From contig CM119265.1 in the NCBI GenBank assembly GCA_051294375.1, positions 14,458,414 through 14,522,413 of the forward strand: 64,000 bases of DNA. The letters are read 5' to 3'. The position numbers were made by a program, and so were the translations under genes. Origin of the DNA: Paraspadella gotoi. Taxonomy: Eukaryota > Chaetognatha. Below, in pieces: positions 1 to 12,700 of this stretch. The notes under the pieces are model-generated. The model was given only the letters and a program-made list of their open reading frames with translations. It had not been told where the DNA came from and made no database searches. Positions within the stretch are counted from its first letter, which is position 1; every line of letters begins with the position of its first letter.

Positions 1-1161
1 ATCGGTTGTCTGTTTAAAGTTTAAAAAAAATAAAACCACCGAACAGTGATTTTTAGTGTTTGATATTCATTGATATCTGATACATGATATCTTTTTGGTT
101 TAGTTTGAACAATTTTGTAATTTTTGTTGAAATACAGTAAACCTTTTTATTCCTTTTAGCTTTAAGCTGACCATTCACTAATCCAAGGTCTTGTTATTTA
201 ATCTATGAAAATTAAAGGAATGCTCTAACAGCTTTTTACCTCCTTTGGTCCTTGAAACGCCCTATATTACTTTTTATACTAATACTCAACCAATCAGAAA
301 CTAGAGTTGGCAATCAAATTTAAAATGTACTAATTAGGGACTGGGAATAAGATTCTATAGTGTCGATCTTGGTTTGTCGGACCAATATTTTTGCTCATTA
401 TTTCTGTGGCGCGGTCTTAAGTTGCACCACAGCGTGACGGAGGCCGTGACACTGAAGTGACAAGGCACTAAGATGTTGACAAGTCCATTGGCTTCTTACA
501 TCGCAGGGAAAGGATTTCACTTGATTCTAATTGATCATTTAGATCTGATTGAGATTGTTTTATCTAATCGTTTTGTTAATCAATTAATTACATGAGATTA
601 TTTGAAGTTGTTTTTCCACATCTTAGATTAATGTACTCATTACATTATTTGTGAGAAAGAATAAAATACTTGTTATCATTGAGAGTGATAAGCATCATGT
701 ATTTACTTCAAGATTAAAAACCAGACTGACTGAGCTCAGTCAAACAATCATAAAGGTAAACAACTGGCTAGCAATCAATTAACAAAAGATTTTGTAAATA
801 AGGACCTCTTCAGTTGATCAGAGGAAACAAAAGGTTTCAAATTCAATTCTATACTTTGAGTGGCCAAATTTCTTCTAACTATGGAGGAATTTTTACTAAC
901 CAGTCATTGAAAAAAAAATCGGACAATCATCAACTCTGACTGATGAGCAAATTTAAAATTATTTTAAAAATCATTTCTACAAATAAAAGACGAGCGACCA
1001 ACCAAAAAGTATTTTATTTTGATCTATCTTTTTTTTTTCTTGATACGAAGAACTTAATTGGACTTCCACGAGTTCTAAGTTACGTTACGGTTCATGTATT
1101 ACATTTTGTTGTTTTTTTGTTTTTTTTTAGATTTATTTTAGAGCTACGTTTTGGAAGGACG
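1..1161. other. Intergenic sequence upstream of HYI
   Basis: AT-rich sequence with no reading frame that I can relate to a protein family. The open frame that runs into the first HYI exon from about 943 has low-complexity Phe-rich content and is simply the in-frame upstream region. The HYI promoter and 5' UTR should lie in the last few hundred bases, but I see no clear core-promoter motif. Confidence 0.5.
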
Positions 1162-3238
1162 ATGTTAAAGTATAATCCTCGATTTGTTGCTAACATTTCT
1201 GATGGTTTCATGTTTTCCGAAATTGAAAACTTGCCTCTTCGGTATACTGCCGCAGCGCATTCGGGATTTACCGCAGTTTAGTGTTATTTGATTTTTTTTT
1301 TCGCGGAGAAAATTATAGTTATAGTTTTAAAAATGAATAGGTGGAGTGCGCTTTTCCTTACAATTATTCCCTACAAATGCTTCAAAAATCAAAGTTTGAT
1401 GCGGATCCATATATTCGTCACCTATTGATAAATTCGTTTCCTGGAGACTTTTCCCAAGGCGAAATGGGTTTTGCCTGCGATCCAAAAAGGTAATTTTTTA
1501 GTATTATTAGTGTTATATTATTTTAATTTTATATTTTTATAATTTTTATATTGGTTGTACCAATTTCATAATTTACTATTATAATTTTTTTCTGATGCCA
1601 TATACTGCTTTTAACAAATTAAAACAGTAAAGGTTCCAAAAACAATATAATATTTTCAATTAAAAATTGTTTAGGGACGGCTACAGGGCAAACGAGAAGT
1701 TAAAAACTTCACTCTAGGTGACTTTCCACAAAAGGAAATTCTTTGTCCTTCGATAAATAAATCTTTGTCTACGTACTACGATAACATTTTTCGTTTAATT
1801 CATTTTATTTTAATCGACCAAAATTAACATATATATATATATATATAAAATTGTAATTTCTATTTTAAAGAAAAAGATTTTAGTATAGTTAAAAAATATA
1901 TATTTTTAAAATTTTTTTAATTTTGAGTGGCATAAAGTTTTATGGTTTTTTGGCAATTTTCACTTTGATAACTTTTTAAATATATATCTTAATTCGTTTA
2001 AATTCTCTTTACTACGTTATACAAAAAAAATATATTCGGGAGAGTATTTCTTTGTTGGCAAAATGAAAAATTTAGGAACCTTTTATAATGCATTAATATC
2101 ACATATTGAAATATTATTAATGTTGAAAATTTTGTACAATCAAATTTTATGGTGCAGGTTTTAAAAACTTTTTTTTATCAATTAACATTTTTTTTAAAGT
2201 ATCAAAAAAAATTTCAAAAAATCAATATATTATCAATGAAACATTACTATTTTTTGTTAAGATCTGTGAAAGTTTGAAGACTATATTGTTTAACCTATAT
2301 TTATTTATTTCGTTTAAATTATATAATATGATTTCATTGGAAGACTAGTTCCCTTTTTATTATTTCTATATTTGCTCATTTCATTTCTAGCTAAACATTC
2401 TAGTTTTTAACTTTTAGAATTTTAATTGCCGGATATTGTTGAGATTTGTTTAAACACGTCTCTGATTTGTTCTAAGGATTACGGAATTTCGGAAAAGCTT
2501 GCAAGACTTAACTTTGAAATATGCATTGGGCCTTGAGTGTTCGTTTGTCCATGTAATGACCGGTAAACGCCCACCTGGTGCAAATGATAAGGATTGCTTC
2601 AACGTCCTCAGAGAAAATTTATGGTTTGCTGCGGAAGAATTGTCTAAACAACAGATTACTGCATTAATTGAGCCAATAAATTCAAGGTAGTGATTTTTTT
2701 TAATAGAAATTAAAAAAATGGTTTTTTTGATAGTTTGTAACAACTTTCCAGTATGATTTTTATTATTACTTTACCGTTTATACCCTATGTTTTTGTCGTT
2801 TTTGTTTTCATAAATTTAGGATAACTGCCCCGGGTTATTTACTGGATGATTTTGACTTAGCAGTCGATTTAGTGAAAAAAGTAAATCATCCAAATCTTAA
2901 GTTGCAGTTTGACTTCTACCATTGCCAAATGCAGCACGGCTCGTTAATTCATTTCTGGGAAAAATGCCGATCATTTGTTGGTAATATTATGAAAAAATAA
3001 TAAGTATAATGTAGCTATTCTTCCTTGTATTTTTTTGATGACAGGCCATGTTCAAGTGTCTCAGGTTCCCAGTCGTGGAGCGCCATGGAATGAAGGAGAA
3101 ATTAATTTTTCTTACATTTTTAAACAACTCAAAGCTTCTTACAATGGATTCATCGGATTAGAATATAGCTCTGGTTCTGACACTTTATCTGAGCTTCAAA
3201 AAATAGATAGCAATTGGAAAGAAATATTGTTTTTATGA
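1162..3238 (+). CDS. HYI: Putative hydroxypyruvate isomerase (HYI), 5 exons, 275 aa
   Basis: Sugar phosphate isomerase/epimerase of the xylose-isomerase-like TIM-barrel family, related to bacterial Hyi, which interconverts hydroxypyruvate and tartronate semialdehyde; the animal role is poorly known. Exons by my splice model: 1162-1275, 1341-1489, 2477-2686, 2820-2980, 3045-3238. Phases agree throughout and the sum is 828 nt, giving 275 residues against about 277 for vertebrate HYI. Family blocks appear in order: RFVANIS near residue 7, FPGDFSQGEMG near 68, HVMTGKRPPGA near 112, LIEPINSR ending at residue 157, QFDFYHCQ near 187, GHVQVSQVPSRG near 212 and GLEYSSG near 250. The metal-site residues of this fold (Glu in EPIN, Asp/His in FDFYH, His in GHVQ, Glu in GLEY) are present. 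The start ATG at 1162 fits the family N-terminus. The donor after exon 1 (GTTTAG) is weak. A tandem neighbour, KCC, starts 516 bp downstream on the same strand. Confidence 0.93.
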
Positions 3239-3754
3239 AATATCCAACTTTTATCTGTCATAATGAAATCTTTTCTTTTTAGTTAAAACTTGAACGTTTT
3301 AAATAATAAATGCATGATGCATATCACGCAATTAAAAACATCGAAACCTTAAAAACTACGCGGCTACCCTTTTTTTAATTCTTTAATTAATTATCATTGT
3401 TATTAATGCAATTTATTTTAAGATATAATGCATATTACTTATTAAAAAAAGGTTCCCTCTAAAGCTTACAGTATAATAATTATTATGATAGAATTAAATA
3501 CAGTTGAATGAGTTTTTATGTTAGAAAAATCAATTTAAAAGGAACCTTAGGCTTAGGTATCAACTGCATTAATTGCAATGATTATCTAGCTATCCCTTTC
3601 AAATTCTTCGCTGGAAAGTCACTTCAATCCGTTACTGAAGTACATAAAAAAATTGAATTAATAACTCGACGTAATCAAAAAAGTGATTAATTCTGAATAA
3701 AAAATGTAAATAAACGAGGATTTTTTACTTTGTGCACCTATTCGGCGGGAAATC
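3239..3754. other. Intergenic spacer HYI-KCC
   Basis: 516 bp of AT-rich DNA between the HYI stop and the KCC start codon. It must hold the HYI polyadenylation region and the KCC 5' UTR or promoter, unless an upstream non-coding KCC exon lies elsewhere. No repeat or RNA gene is visible. The short open frame at 3508-3690 has no recognisable content. Confidence 0.5.
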
Positions 3755-6700
3755 ATGAGTTCCAGATTCGTCATCACGAAAGCCGACGAAAACAATCCTA
3801 ACCTTCAAGGTTCTGTTAACGGAGAAGAAGGTCAGGCTGGTAAGCACATTCAGATTTATTCCGCTACATCTATATGTTTATAAGTTATAGTTTTTAAAAC
3901 TTTGGATTATTTGTTTGAGGTAGAAAATGAATTGTTTGTTTGAAATTTGTTTGCATACGAGTTTTTTTATCGTCGCAATCGCTTTGCGTTTGCGACGATC
4001 TCGTAACGCTTTTGCGCATAAGTGGCGTAGTCGTCGTCGTCGGCGTTCCAACTTATTGATCGCCTTTTTGATGTTTAAATTTGGGTGTATGGAGCTGAAA
4101 ATTTATATACAGCTTCTCATCATCGAGGTCCTTGAAATTGGGTGAGGACAGTTAAATATGTTTTGTTTACGTTTTATCAAAACAAACAAATTTTCTTTAT
4201 TTTTATTTTTATGTCTATTTCTCTCTCTTTTCTCTTTTAATTATATGTAGCTCTCTCTCTCTCTTTTCCCCAGTCGCTGATTCCTTTGGCTCTGCAGGGG
4301 CTTTCTTTCTTTTTTGCTCTTTTCTCCTTTTTATTCTTTCTTTCCTTTCTATTCTTTCTTTCCTTTCTATTCTTTCTTTCCTTTCTATTCTTTCTTTCCT
4401 TTCTATTCTTTCTTTCCTTTCTATTCTTTTTTTTTTTTTTATTCTTTCTTTATATTTATTCTTTTCTTCTTTTTCTTTTATAAATTAATTTTTTCTCAAA
4501 TTTGATTTTTTTTATTATCAAAATTTGTTGTCAATCCAGATTTTTCTTATGCGATTGCGACGATCCTTATGCTTTTAAGATTTTTTTACCTCAAACAAAT
4601 AACCCAACGATTATGGATTATTTATTGTAAATTCCTGTTAATAAAAAATAATTTTGTTGTGAAACGAAACTTAATGTTATTTAAATATATGACATGAAAT
4701 TTGACAGTGATATGTTTTAAGCAGTTTAGTTTCATGAAATAACTGGTAAAATCTGAAATGAAATATGTACCTATAAATATTTTTTTTTATTTCTTATTCT
4801 TTAATTATGCATATGGAAATTAAAACCAATAATAAAATAAAGGTTGAAGGCCATTTGAAGCAAGCCGATTTGTTTTTGTTTTTGAATTTCTTGGTATAGC
4901 TATCTAAAAAAGGAAAAAAAAAATAACCCGTAAGATTTTCAACTTGTATCATTTGACACGCGATCGAAGATATTCTTTAAAAATTTCCTTGAATTATATT
5001 TATTTGTAGTTTAAGATAAACTACCAAATGGCTCTCTACTTTTTTAAAGAAATGTAAACTTGGGCAATTAGCATACCATACCCGCGTTTAAACTGAAGCT
5101 TTAATTCAAATTTATTACCTAATTTTGGTTCTTTATTACCTAATAGGAGGTGCCGTTGAATCGGCGAATGGGACTCCGGTTAGAAGCCCGGCGGTACCGG
5201 CTTCATCTTCGCCTAAAGGATCTCCAACCTCACCCCCCGCGGTCCTTCAACCCACCCCATCATCCCCTCCGCCCACCGTCACCTTTTCGGGTAAATAGAT
5301 TTGTTTGTTTCCACGAGTTAGCCACAATGCAAAACAGCCAAGTTAAGTGGTATTTTTAAATTAAAGATGGTTTGCCGAATTACATTTTGTTAAGTTCTAA
5401 AAAGTAAGGGTTTCAAAAAATTGATCATTGCGTTTGTTTTGGTCTGCAACAAATAGGAGTGGTCGAAGATGAGCGAGCATCTATCAAGAACTCCGGTGAC
5501 GTGGAAGCCGCCGCCAATCACCGTAGTTACGGCAGCAACGTCGACACGGCTCTTTTGGCCAGTCCGGTAATTAATCTTAACTCCTTGTCCATGATTTTTA
5601 AATTAGCATCCTTAAAAATAGGCACAATGTCAAATGCTAAGCGTTATTGATTTATGAAAATTTGCAAATTACTTGTTTCACTATTTTCTATTTTAATATT
5701 TTAATATTTTAATATTTTTATGAAGGGTTTAGTATTTAATCTATATTATTTAATCAAACATATATTGCTTTCATTTTTAAAAATGTTTTATTTATCTAAT
5801 AATTTAAATTGGGAATGGGAATGGGAATATTATCCAATGTTATTGCCCTAGGTCTCCGAACCTTGTGATACAAACGATACGTTAGAGAACCTTCATCTTA
5901 ATAATGGTTATCAGGTCAGACATGAAATTCACACTACGCAGTGCTTAACCGTTATGATACATACTAGTATACTAGTATAAATTCGTTTTAAAATGAAAAA
6001 TTTAACATTTGAAATAATAAGCAAATAAACAAAACAAAACTACTATTACGTGGAATAGCTGTTTGTCCCCAATTTTTACATGAAAAAAAAATTTAACAAT
6101 ATTTAACGTTTTTGTACATATTTAATTTATTCGTAATTACAGGAATTCGATAATAGACATAAAAACGACTGACTGATTATTTGATTAAAATGAAAAAAGA
6201 TACATAATTTTTACGAAATTAGTATAAAGACATTAAATGAATTTTTTAACAGTTATTATTAGCCATAAATAATATAGCCGAAATGTCATAGAATATTATT
6301 TTCTAACCCTTTCTTGCTTTGCTGTTCAGGATACAATTGATTCTTCAATGCTGGAAGACGACCGACGTAATCTTTATTTATACGCGGAAGAAATTCAACA
6401 CCGTCCGCAAATAACATCCGTCATCCGCCAACTCGCCAATTATCAAGTGAGATTTTTATTTCGCCAGACGAGCCTAGGCCTGTCCTGGGCGAGATTTAGG
6501 TTTACTCGGGCTAATTAGTGACGTCGTCGTCGTTCTCATCACGCCTTTTTATAATTGGATATTGTAAAAGTGTGTATTTGTAGGAAGTTAAAAATGATAT
6601 ATGGCTTTTCATTATCAAGATCTTTAAAAGTGATATGTTACATATTGATACAAGTATTTTTTATTTGAATTCCTTTTACATTATGATTAACTGTAATATG

Positions 6701-9700
6701 CAAATTAGTATATTGTATAGGGAAAATTTTTTTTATTGTATATCGCTTTCTCTCAGTCGCCGCCTCTTCTGATTCGTCCAAGAACGAGTTGAGTTCTGAA
6801 GCGGCTGGACTTTTTTTCATTCTTTTTTTTTTCTCTTTTTTTTTTCTTTTTTATAAATTTTTAAAAAATGTTGTCAGGATCGAACTTGTGATGTTTAGCA
6901 TCGCAGTCGCGCATATTATCATTTTACCATCACAAAACCTGTTTTTATCTCGCTTTTTCTCTTCCCCTTTTTCTATCTCAATATCCCACCAACATTTATT
7001 CATTCAATTTATTTAATCAAATTCAATTAAATTCGTTCAATCTAATTAATTCAGTTCATACATTTAAATTTATCTTAATTCTCATTTATTTTAATTAAAT
7101 AAATTTAAATATAATTCATTCATTCAATTAATTTCATTTATTCAATTCATTTCATTAAATTCATTTCATTTCGTTTTATTCATTCATTGCATTTTTTAAA
7201 CGTTTTCCCATCAATTTGGCATCAATCATTCGTTTTCATCGTATCAATCATTCGTTATCATCGCATCAATCAATCATTCGTTTTTCTCATTTTTTTTTTT
7301 CAGTTTTCAGTAATTCCTATAGCGAAAATTTACATAAGATCTTAATATTCTTCCTGTCCTTGTGATGACGTTTAAAGAAGATATATATTATAGATTAAAA
7401 CTCTTCCCAAAATACCTTACCCTTCAATAACCTCAAATAAATGACTCCTGGCGAAAAAAGTTATATCAGCCTCATTCATTATTCATTTTTATGGCATCTT
7501 GGGTATCGACTGAACCTAAGATCAAACCGATTACAAAATTGATTTTTATCATTAATTTCTAACAAACTTATAAGAATGAAAAGTTTGACCAAGCCGAGAA
7601 AGAAAGAAAATATTCTTAAACTATTCTTTGGTATATCCTTTCTTTCCGTTGTTGTATAGAGATTTACAAAGAATTTTGAATTGTTACAACAACAAAATAA
7701 TAATAAAATCGTTGTAACAATTCAAAATTCTTTGTAAATAAACTATTCTTAAAATATTAATTAACTGATACCTAAGACTAAGCTGTATCTAAAAATGTTA
7801 ACAGCCCAAAGTTTACCTACTGTAAAGCTATAAAGATAAGATATGTAAAGAAAATGGTAGAAATTCTTGATCTTTCGTTTCGCTTTAATCTATTGTAGCA
7901 AATTAATTTGTGAATTTTCTGAAATGAGATTGAGTTCCTCAATCTCATTTGCATATTGTCGTATTCTGATTAAGCTTGGATAAATTTTTATTCTATTACC
8001 ATAAAGGTTTAATATTATTATTTTACATTAGTAAATAATCATGTTTGTGGTTCAATTAATAGCTAAATAATTAATGAATTAATTATCGTAATTGCTAGTT
8101 TACTACTTTAATTATTCTTGTGATTCCAGCTGACCTTTCTATGTTTAGTAAAGAAAATATATTCTTAGAGAAGGGTCGGTTTTGAACCACTATGCCCTTG
8201 CTTTAAGTATAAAAAAAAACCAAAAAAAAAGAAAAAAAAAGAACAAAATAAAATTAAAAAAAAAAACTATGCCCTTGCTAGCTCAACACTTAGGTTTAGT
8301 ATCTATTAAGATAATAACATGTAATTGCTATCTCTAATTGCTATCTGTAATTGCTAATCTAACAAACTTATAAGAATGAAAAGTTTGACCAAGCCCAGAA
8401 AGAAAGAAAATATTCTTAAACTATTCTTAAAATATTTATTAACCGATATCTCAGACTAAGCTGTTTCTAAAGATGTTAACAGCCCAAAGTTTACCTACTG
8501 TAAAGCTATAAAGATAAGATATGTAAAGAAATGGTAGAAATTCTTGATCTTTCGTTTCGCTTTAATCTATTCATTCACAATTTTTCAGACGGCGATTCCG
8601 GGCGAGCAAGAGAGAGCAGCCGCCAAAAACACTCCCGAGGTCGCCAAGCTCGGGACTATTCTCGGCGTTTACCTACCTTGCATCCAAGTGAGCCAATTTT
8701 AACTTGCTTCTGATAGAAGAAAATTCGTCACTGGTTCATCCGATTAAAAAAAAAATTATTAAATCTCAATGTTTTTGCTCACCTCGCCCGAATATTTTTT
8801 TATCACTCCAACAGAACATTTTTGGCGTGATCCTTTTCATTCGTCTTGTTTGGGTCGTTGGAACCGCGGGTTCGCTGCAAGGTTTCGTCATCGTTGGCAT
8901 GAGGTGAGTTTTTACGACTTCAACTTTGCGGGAAAACAGAATGTGGCGCCTCGTTTGTTTGTGCCTATTTATGTTTTCGCTCTCGTTCTTTCTGGGGGTA
9001 AATCGCGTCAGTAAAAAGAAAGATTGACCCAATATACCTGGGGAACGACGTCTAGTTGTTTCTCGTGCGTTTGCAGCCATAGATTTTTTGACGCGAAAAC
9101 CTTATCAAGTGCCGTAGCTATCATATTTGAACATAAATTCCTCTTCCCCGATTATAAAAGACTGCAACCGAGTGAATCGTGAAACTCCGTGGAAGGAAGA
9201 GGTCGTTGCCCTTGAAGCGTAGAAAGTTTAGACCTGATAAATGGTTTCCGTTGGCTTGAGTCCATTTTTAATTTTATTTCTTTTCTCACAGCTGTTGCAC
9301 AACAATGCTGACCGCGATCTCCCTGTCCGCCATATCTACCAACGGGGTCGTACCCGGTGGCGGTTCATATTTCATGATTTCAAGAAATCTAGGGCCAGAG
9401 TTTGGTGGGGCGGTGGGCATTCTATTTTACCTGGCAACTACATTCGCAGGCACGTAGAAATGTGTTAATTATATATTTTTATTTTTTTGTCAGTTTAACT
9501 TTGATTTCAAGATTTCAGTTTTAAGGTGGGTAGCATTTTTTGACCTTTCAAATGGAGCGAGTAAACAGTTTTCTTTTGCAACACCACCGACGGATAATTA
9601 CGAAACAATGTTTCAAATGATAGTAGCGAATTCGTATTCCGTATAGAAGGATTTTGTCCAGATAAGAAGAGGGACAAACCAAGAACGAGGGAGGAGGAGG

Positions 9701-12700
9701 AAAAATGCCCAGATGGAAGAGAAAAGGAAAGCGCCAACGCGGGAACAGAGAAAATGGAGGGAAACGGTCAACACTTTAGTTATAAATTTGCTGTATTGTA
9801 GAAAGGAAGCTATTACGAAATCTGAAGTTGGTAAAATATATCAGGATATAACACGGTTCGAACAATACCAATGCTAGTGTTTAAATGAAATCTTATAATT
9901 TATATCATTCTAGACTATTGCGGCAAATAGTACATAAAAACTACATATTTTGTTAGAAATTTAATTTACGTTACTAACTTAAAAGAAAAACAATTTGAAT
10001 TATGAAAAATTCATTATTAACGCATCATAGTCTGTTAAATTTTACATTTAATGCAAAATTTTCAAGCATCATTATGCGGAAAGATTGAATTATTTTTCTT
10101 TTAAATTTTATTTTTCAGCGGCGATGTATATTCTCGGCGCAGTGGAGATTTTCCTCATGTACATGACCGAGGGCGCAGCTTCTCTTTTCGGCCCCGTTGA
10201 GAAAGAGGAGGACAAAGCAAACCTTCTCAACAACATGAGGTTAATTTTGACTTGATTAGTGATTGTATTTTATGCCAATTTTCAAACTTTTTTGCCGTTT
10301 TATTCTCTGACCTCATTTTTTCTTTTTTTTTTCTTCGTCATAGCACATGATACAAGATAATTTGTATTAGAATAAGTTAAATAAGTTAAAAGAACATCCA
10401 GATATATAATGGACTCGACACTTTTTTTGGCAGGGTTATGGGATCGTTGCTTCTAGTCTTTTCCGGAACCTGCGTCTTCATCGGCGTCAAATTCGTTTCC
10501 CGTCTGGCACCTTTTGCTCTTGTTTGCGTCCTTATCTCCATTGTCGCCATTTATACCGGTTAGAGGGGTATCGACAATCTAAATATAATTTTAAAAATGA
10601 TTCCTTTTTTGGCTGGCATTAGTTTTATTTCATTCTCTCTCAGGAATCGTAGTGAATACGGTACGCGGCGGCGCAGGTTTGATGATTTGCGTTTTGCCCC
10701 ATCCCAAGGGCGAACGCGTTATTCCTGCCGGAAAATACGAAAACGAATCCGCTGGGTAAGTTGACTCGGGAGATTGAAGCATTCTTCTTAGTGGTGATCA
10801 AACGAGCGTCGTATCTAGAGAAAGACAGAGACAGACAAAGACGCCCACACAGTTCAGGGACTACCCATAAAATACAAAGGGGGAAAAAATACAAAAGTTG
10901 CTCACATCTGTACTACTTCAGTGTTAGCTACAGTATAGTGAAAAATTTCGGGAGGGGATAAAATAGATAAACTAGATGATTGGGCCCTCATGGATTTTGA
11001 GCATTACACAATACACAGTACACAGAACAAATTCTTATTTTAACCACGATTCATTCATTTTATCATCATTTAAAATTATAATTAAAACAACTATTTTCAG
11101 CTTCGGCTTCGATTCTTGGTGCAACCGAAACAATTCGCTTCTGAGATCTGTGTGCGAAACTGAAGAAGACCCGGACTCGTGTCTCGCCGGAATACAGTAC
11201 CGCGATGGGATTCCTGGTGAGACGAAGCGAAAACATCTAACATCAATCTAATGTTAAACTGCTAAATGGAATTTTTGAATTAAATTGAATCAGAAGTAAT
11301 GAAAAATTATAATTTATTTTGTATTTAGCAAATATTAATTAATAGAATTACTTAATTTCGGTACCTAGGTTTGAACAGTCCAGTATTTGGGCAAAACTGG
11401 GCCAGCATGTACAGAAAAGTGGGCCACGTTCTTCCTGGAATCCGTGGGGACGAGAACAACGAGGTAAACAGGAGAAATTCACTCACTGCGTCCAATTGGT
11501 ACGTTTAGTAAAGGTTGCTAACTGCCGTAATCACCCGGTTCAATTGCAGGTCGTGTCCGACATAACGACCAGCTTCGCTTTGTTATTGGGTCTCTTCTTT
11601 CCTTCTTGCACGGGAATAATGGCGGGATCCAATCGCTCGGGAGACTTGAAAGATCCTTCTAAGTCCATTCCCGTCGGTAAGGACTCGAAGGATAAAACCG
11701 CACTTTTTAGTTTTTTTCACAAAACGGGTCCTCTCCCTTCTCATTCTTCTGCTTCTCGTTAATTTTTTATTGACTTCGAATATACAATTTTACATACAAT
11801 AAATATCTTACTTTAAGCGCGATTTTTGTTTAAGTAAAACATCATTAGCCAATAGTCATTACTTCTCTCGTGCACAGGAACAATAATGGCCATAATAACG
11901 ACTTCAGTCGTCTACATTTCTTCGGTTCTGTTGTACGCCGGATCCGTGGAGGGCGTCCTAATGCGGGACAAATTTGGACTTTCAGTCCGAAAGAAATTGA
12001 TCATCGCCAACCTCGCCTGGCCTAACGAGTGGGTAATCCTCGTGGGATCCCTGCTCTCCACCGTAGGAGCGGGTTTGCAGGTCAGTTAAAAACCGAGGGC
12101 CTCGTGCATGATCAAACGCTTCTCACCCTTATTGCTAGACCTTTATTATAATAAAAAATAAAACCATTTTTATTTTAAGATGATCATCAGTTAAATAATA
12201 TAACTTCTCTACTTTTCTGCCTGCCATCCCACGCTATGATAATTAGAGCCTGGTGGGCGCCCCACGACTTCTTCAAGCCATAGCCAAAGACGGCATCATT
12301 CCCATCTTAAATCCCGTCGCGGGAAGTGACAAGCGCGGAGAACCGGTCAAAGCAATTCTCGTCACCATCGCCATTTGCGAATTCGCCATTTTAGGTAAGT
12401 TGCCTGAAAAGGATTTCCCCACGGCCGTTTTCCAGATTCCGCTACGTGGAATCTCCTCCTCCGGTTCTATTTTTCCCTTTCATGATTTATTTGCTCTTCA
12501 TCCTCTATTCTCCGCTGTTCTACGCTCGCAGGCGTTTACGAGTCACAGGTGAAACATTAACCTCGAATTTTTGACGCCAATAATCCGTCCGGCGCTTGTG
12601 GGCCCTTCATACCCCGTCAATGGCCTTCGTTCCCCCCGTATCTGCCGCCCCTTCCTCCTAATCTGCAATTTGTGGCCTTCTTACTAGGGCCCCATTTTAA

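Noticed and set aside
4286-4505. Phe/Leu/Ser-rich open frames in KCC intron 1
   Set aside because: They are translations of the 20-bp pyrimidine minisatellite and occur in two frames at once.
6873-6940. Functional tRNA gene on the minus strand
   Set aside because: Boxes A and B are present but the arms do not pair cleanly and the segment recurs as part of a dispersed repeat.
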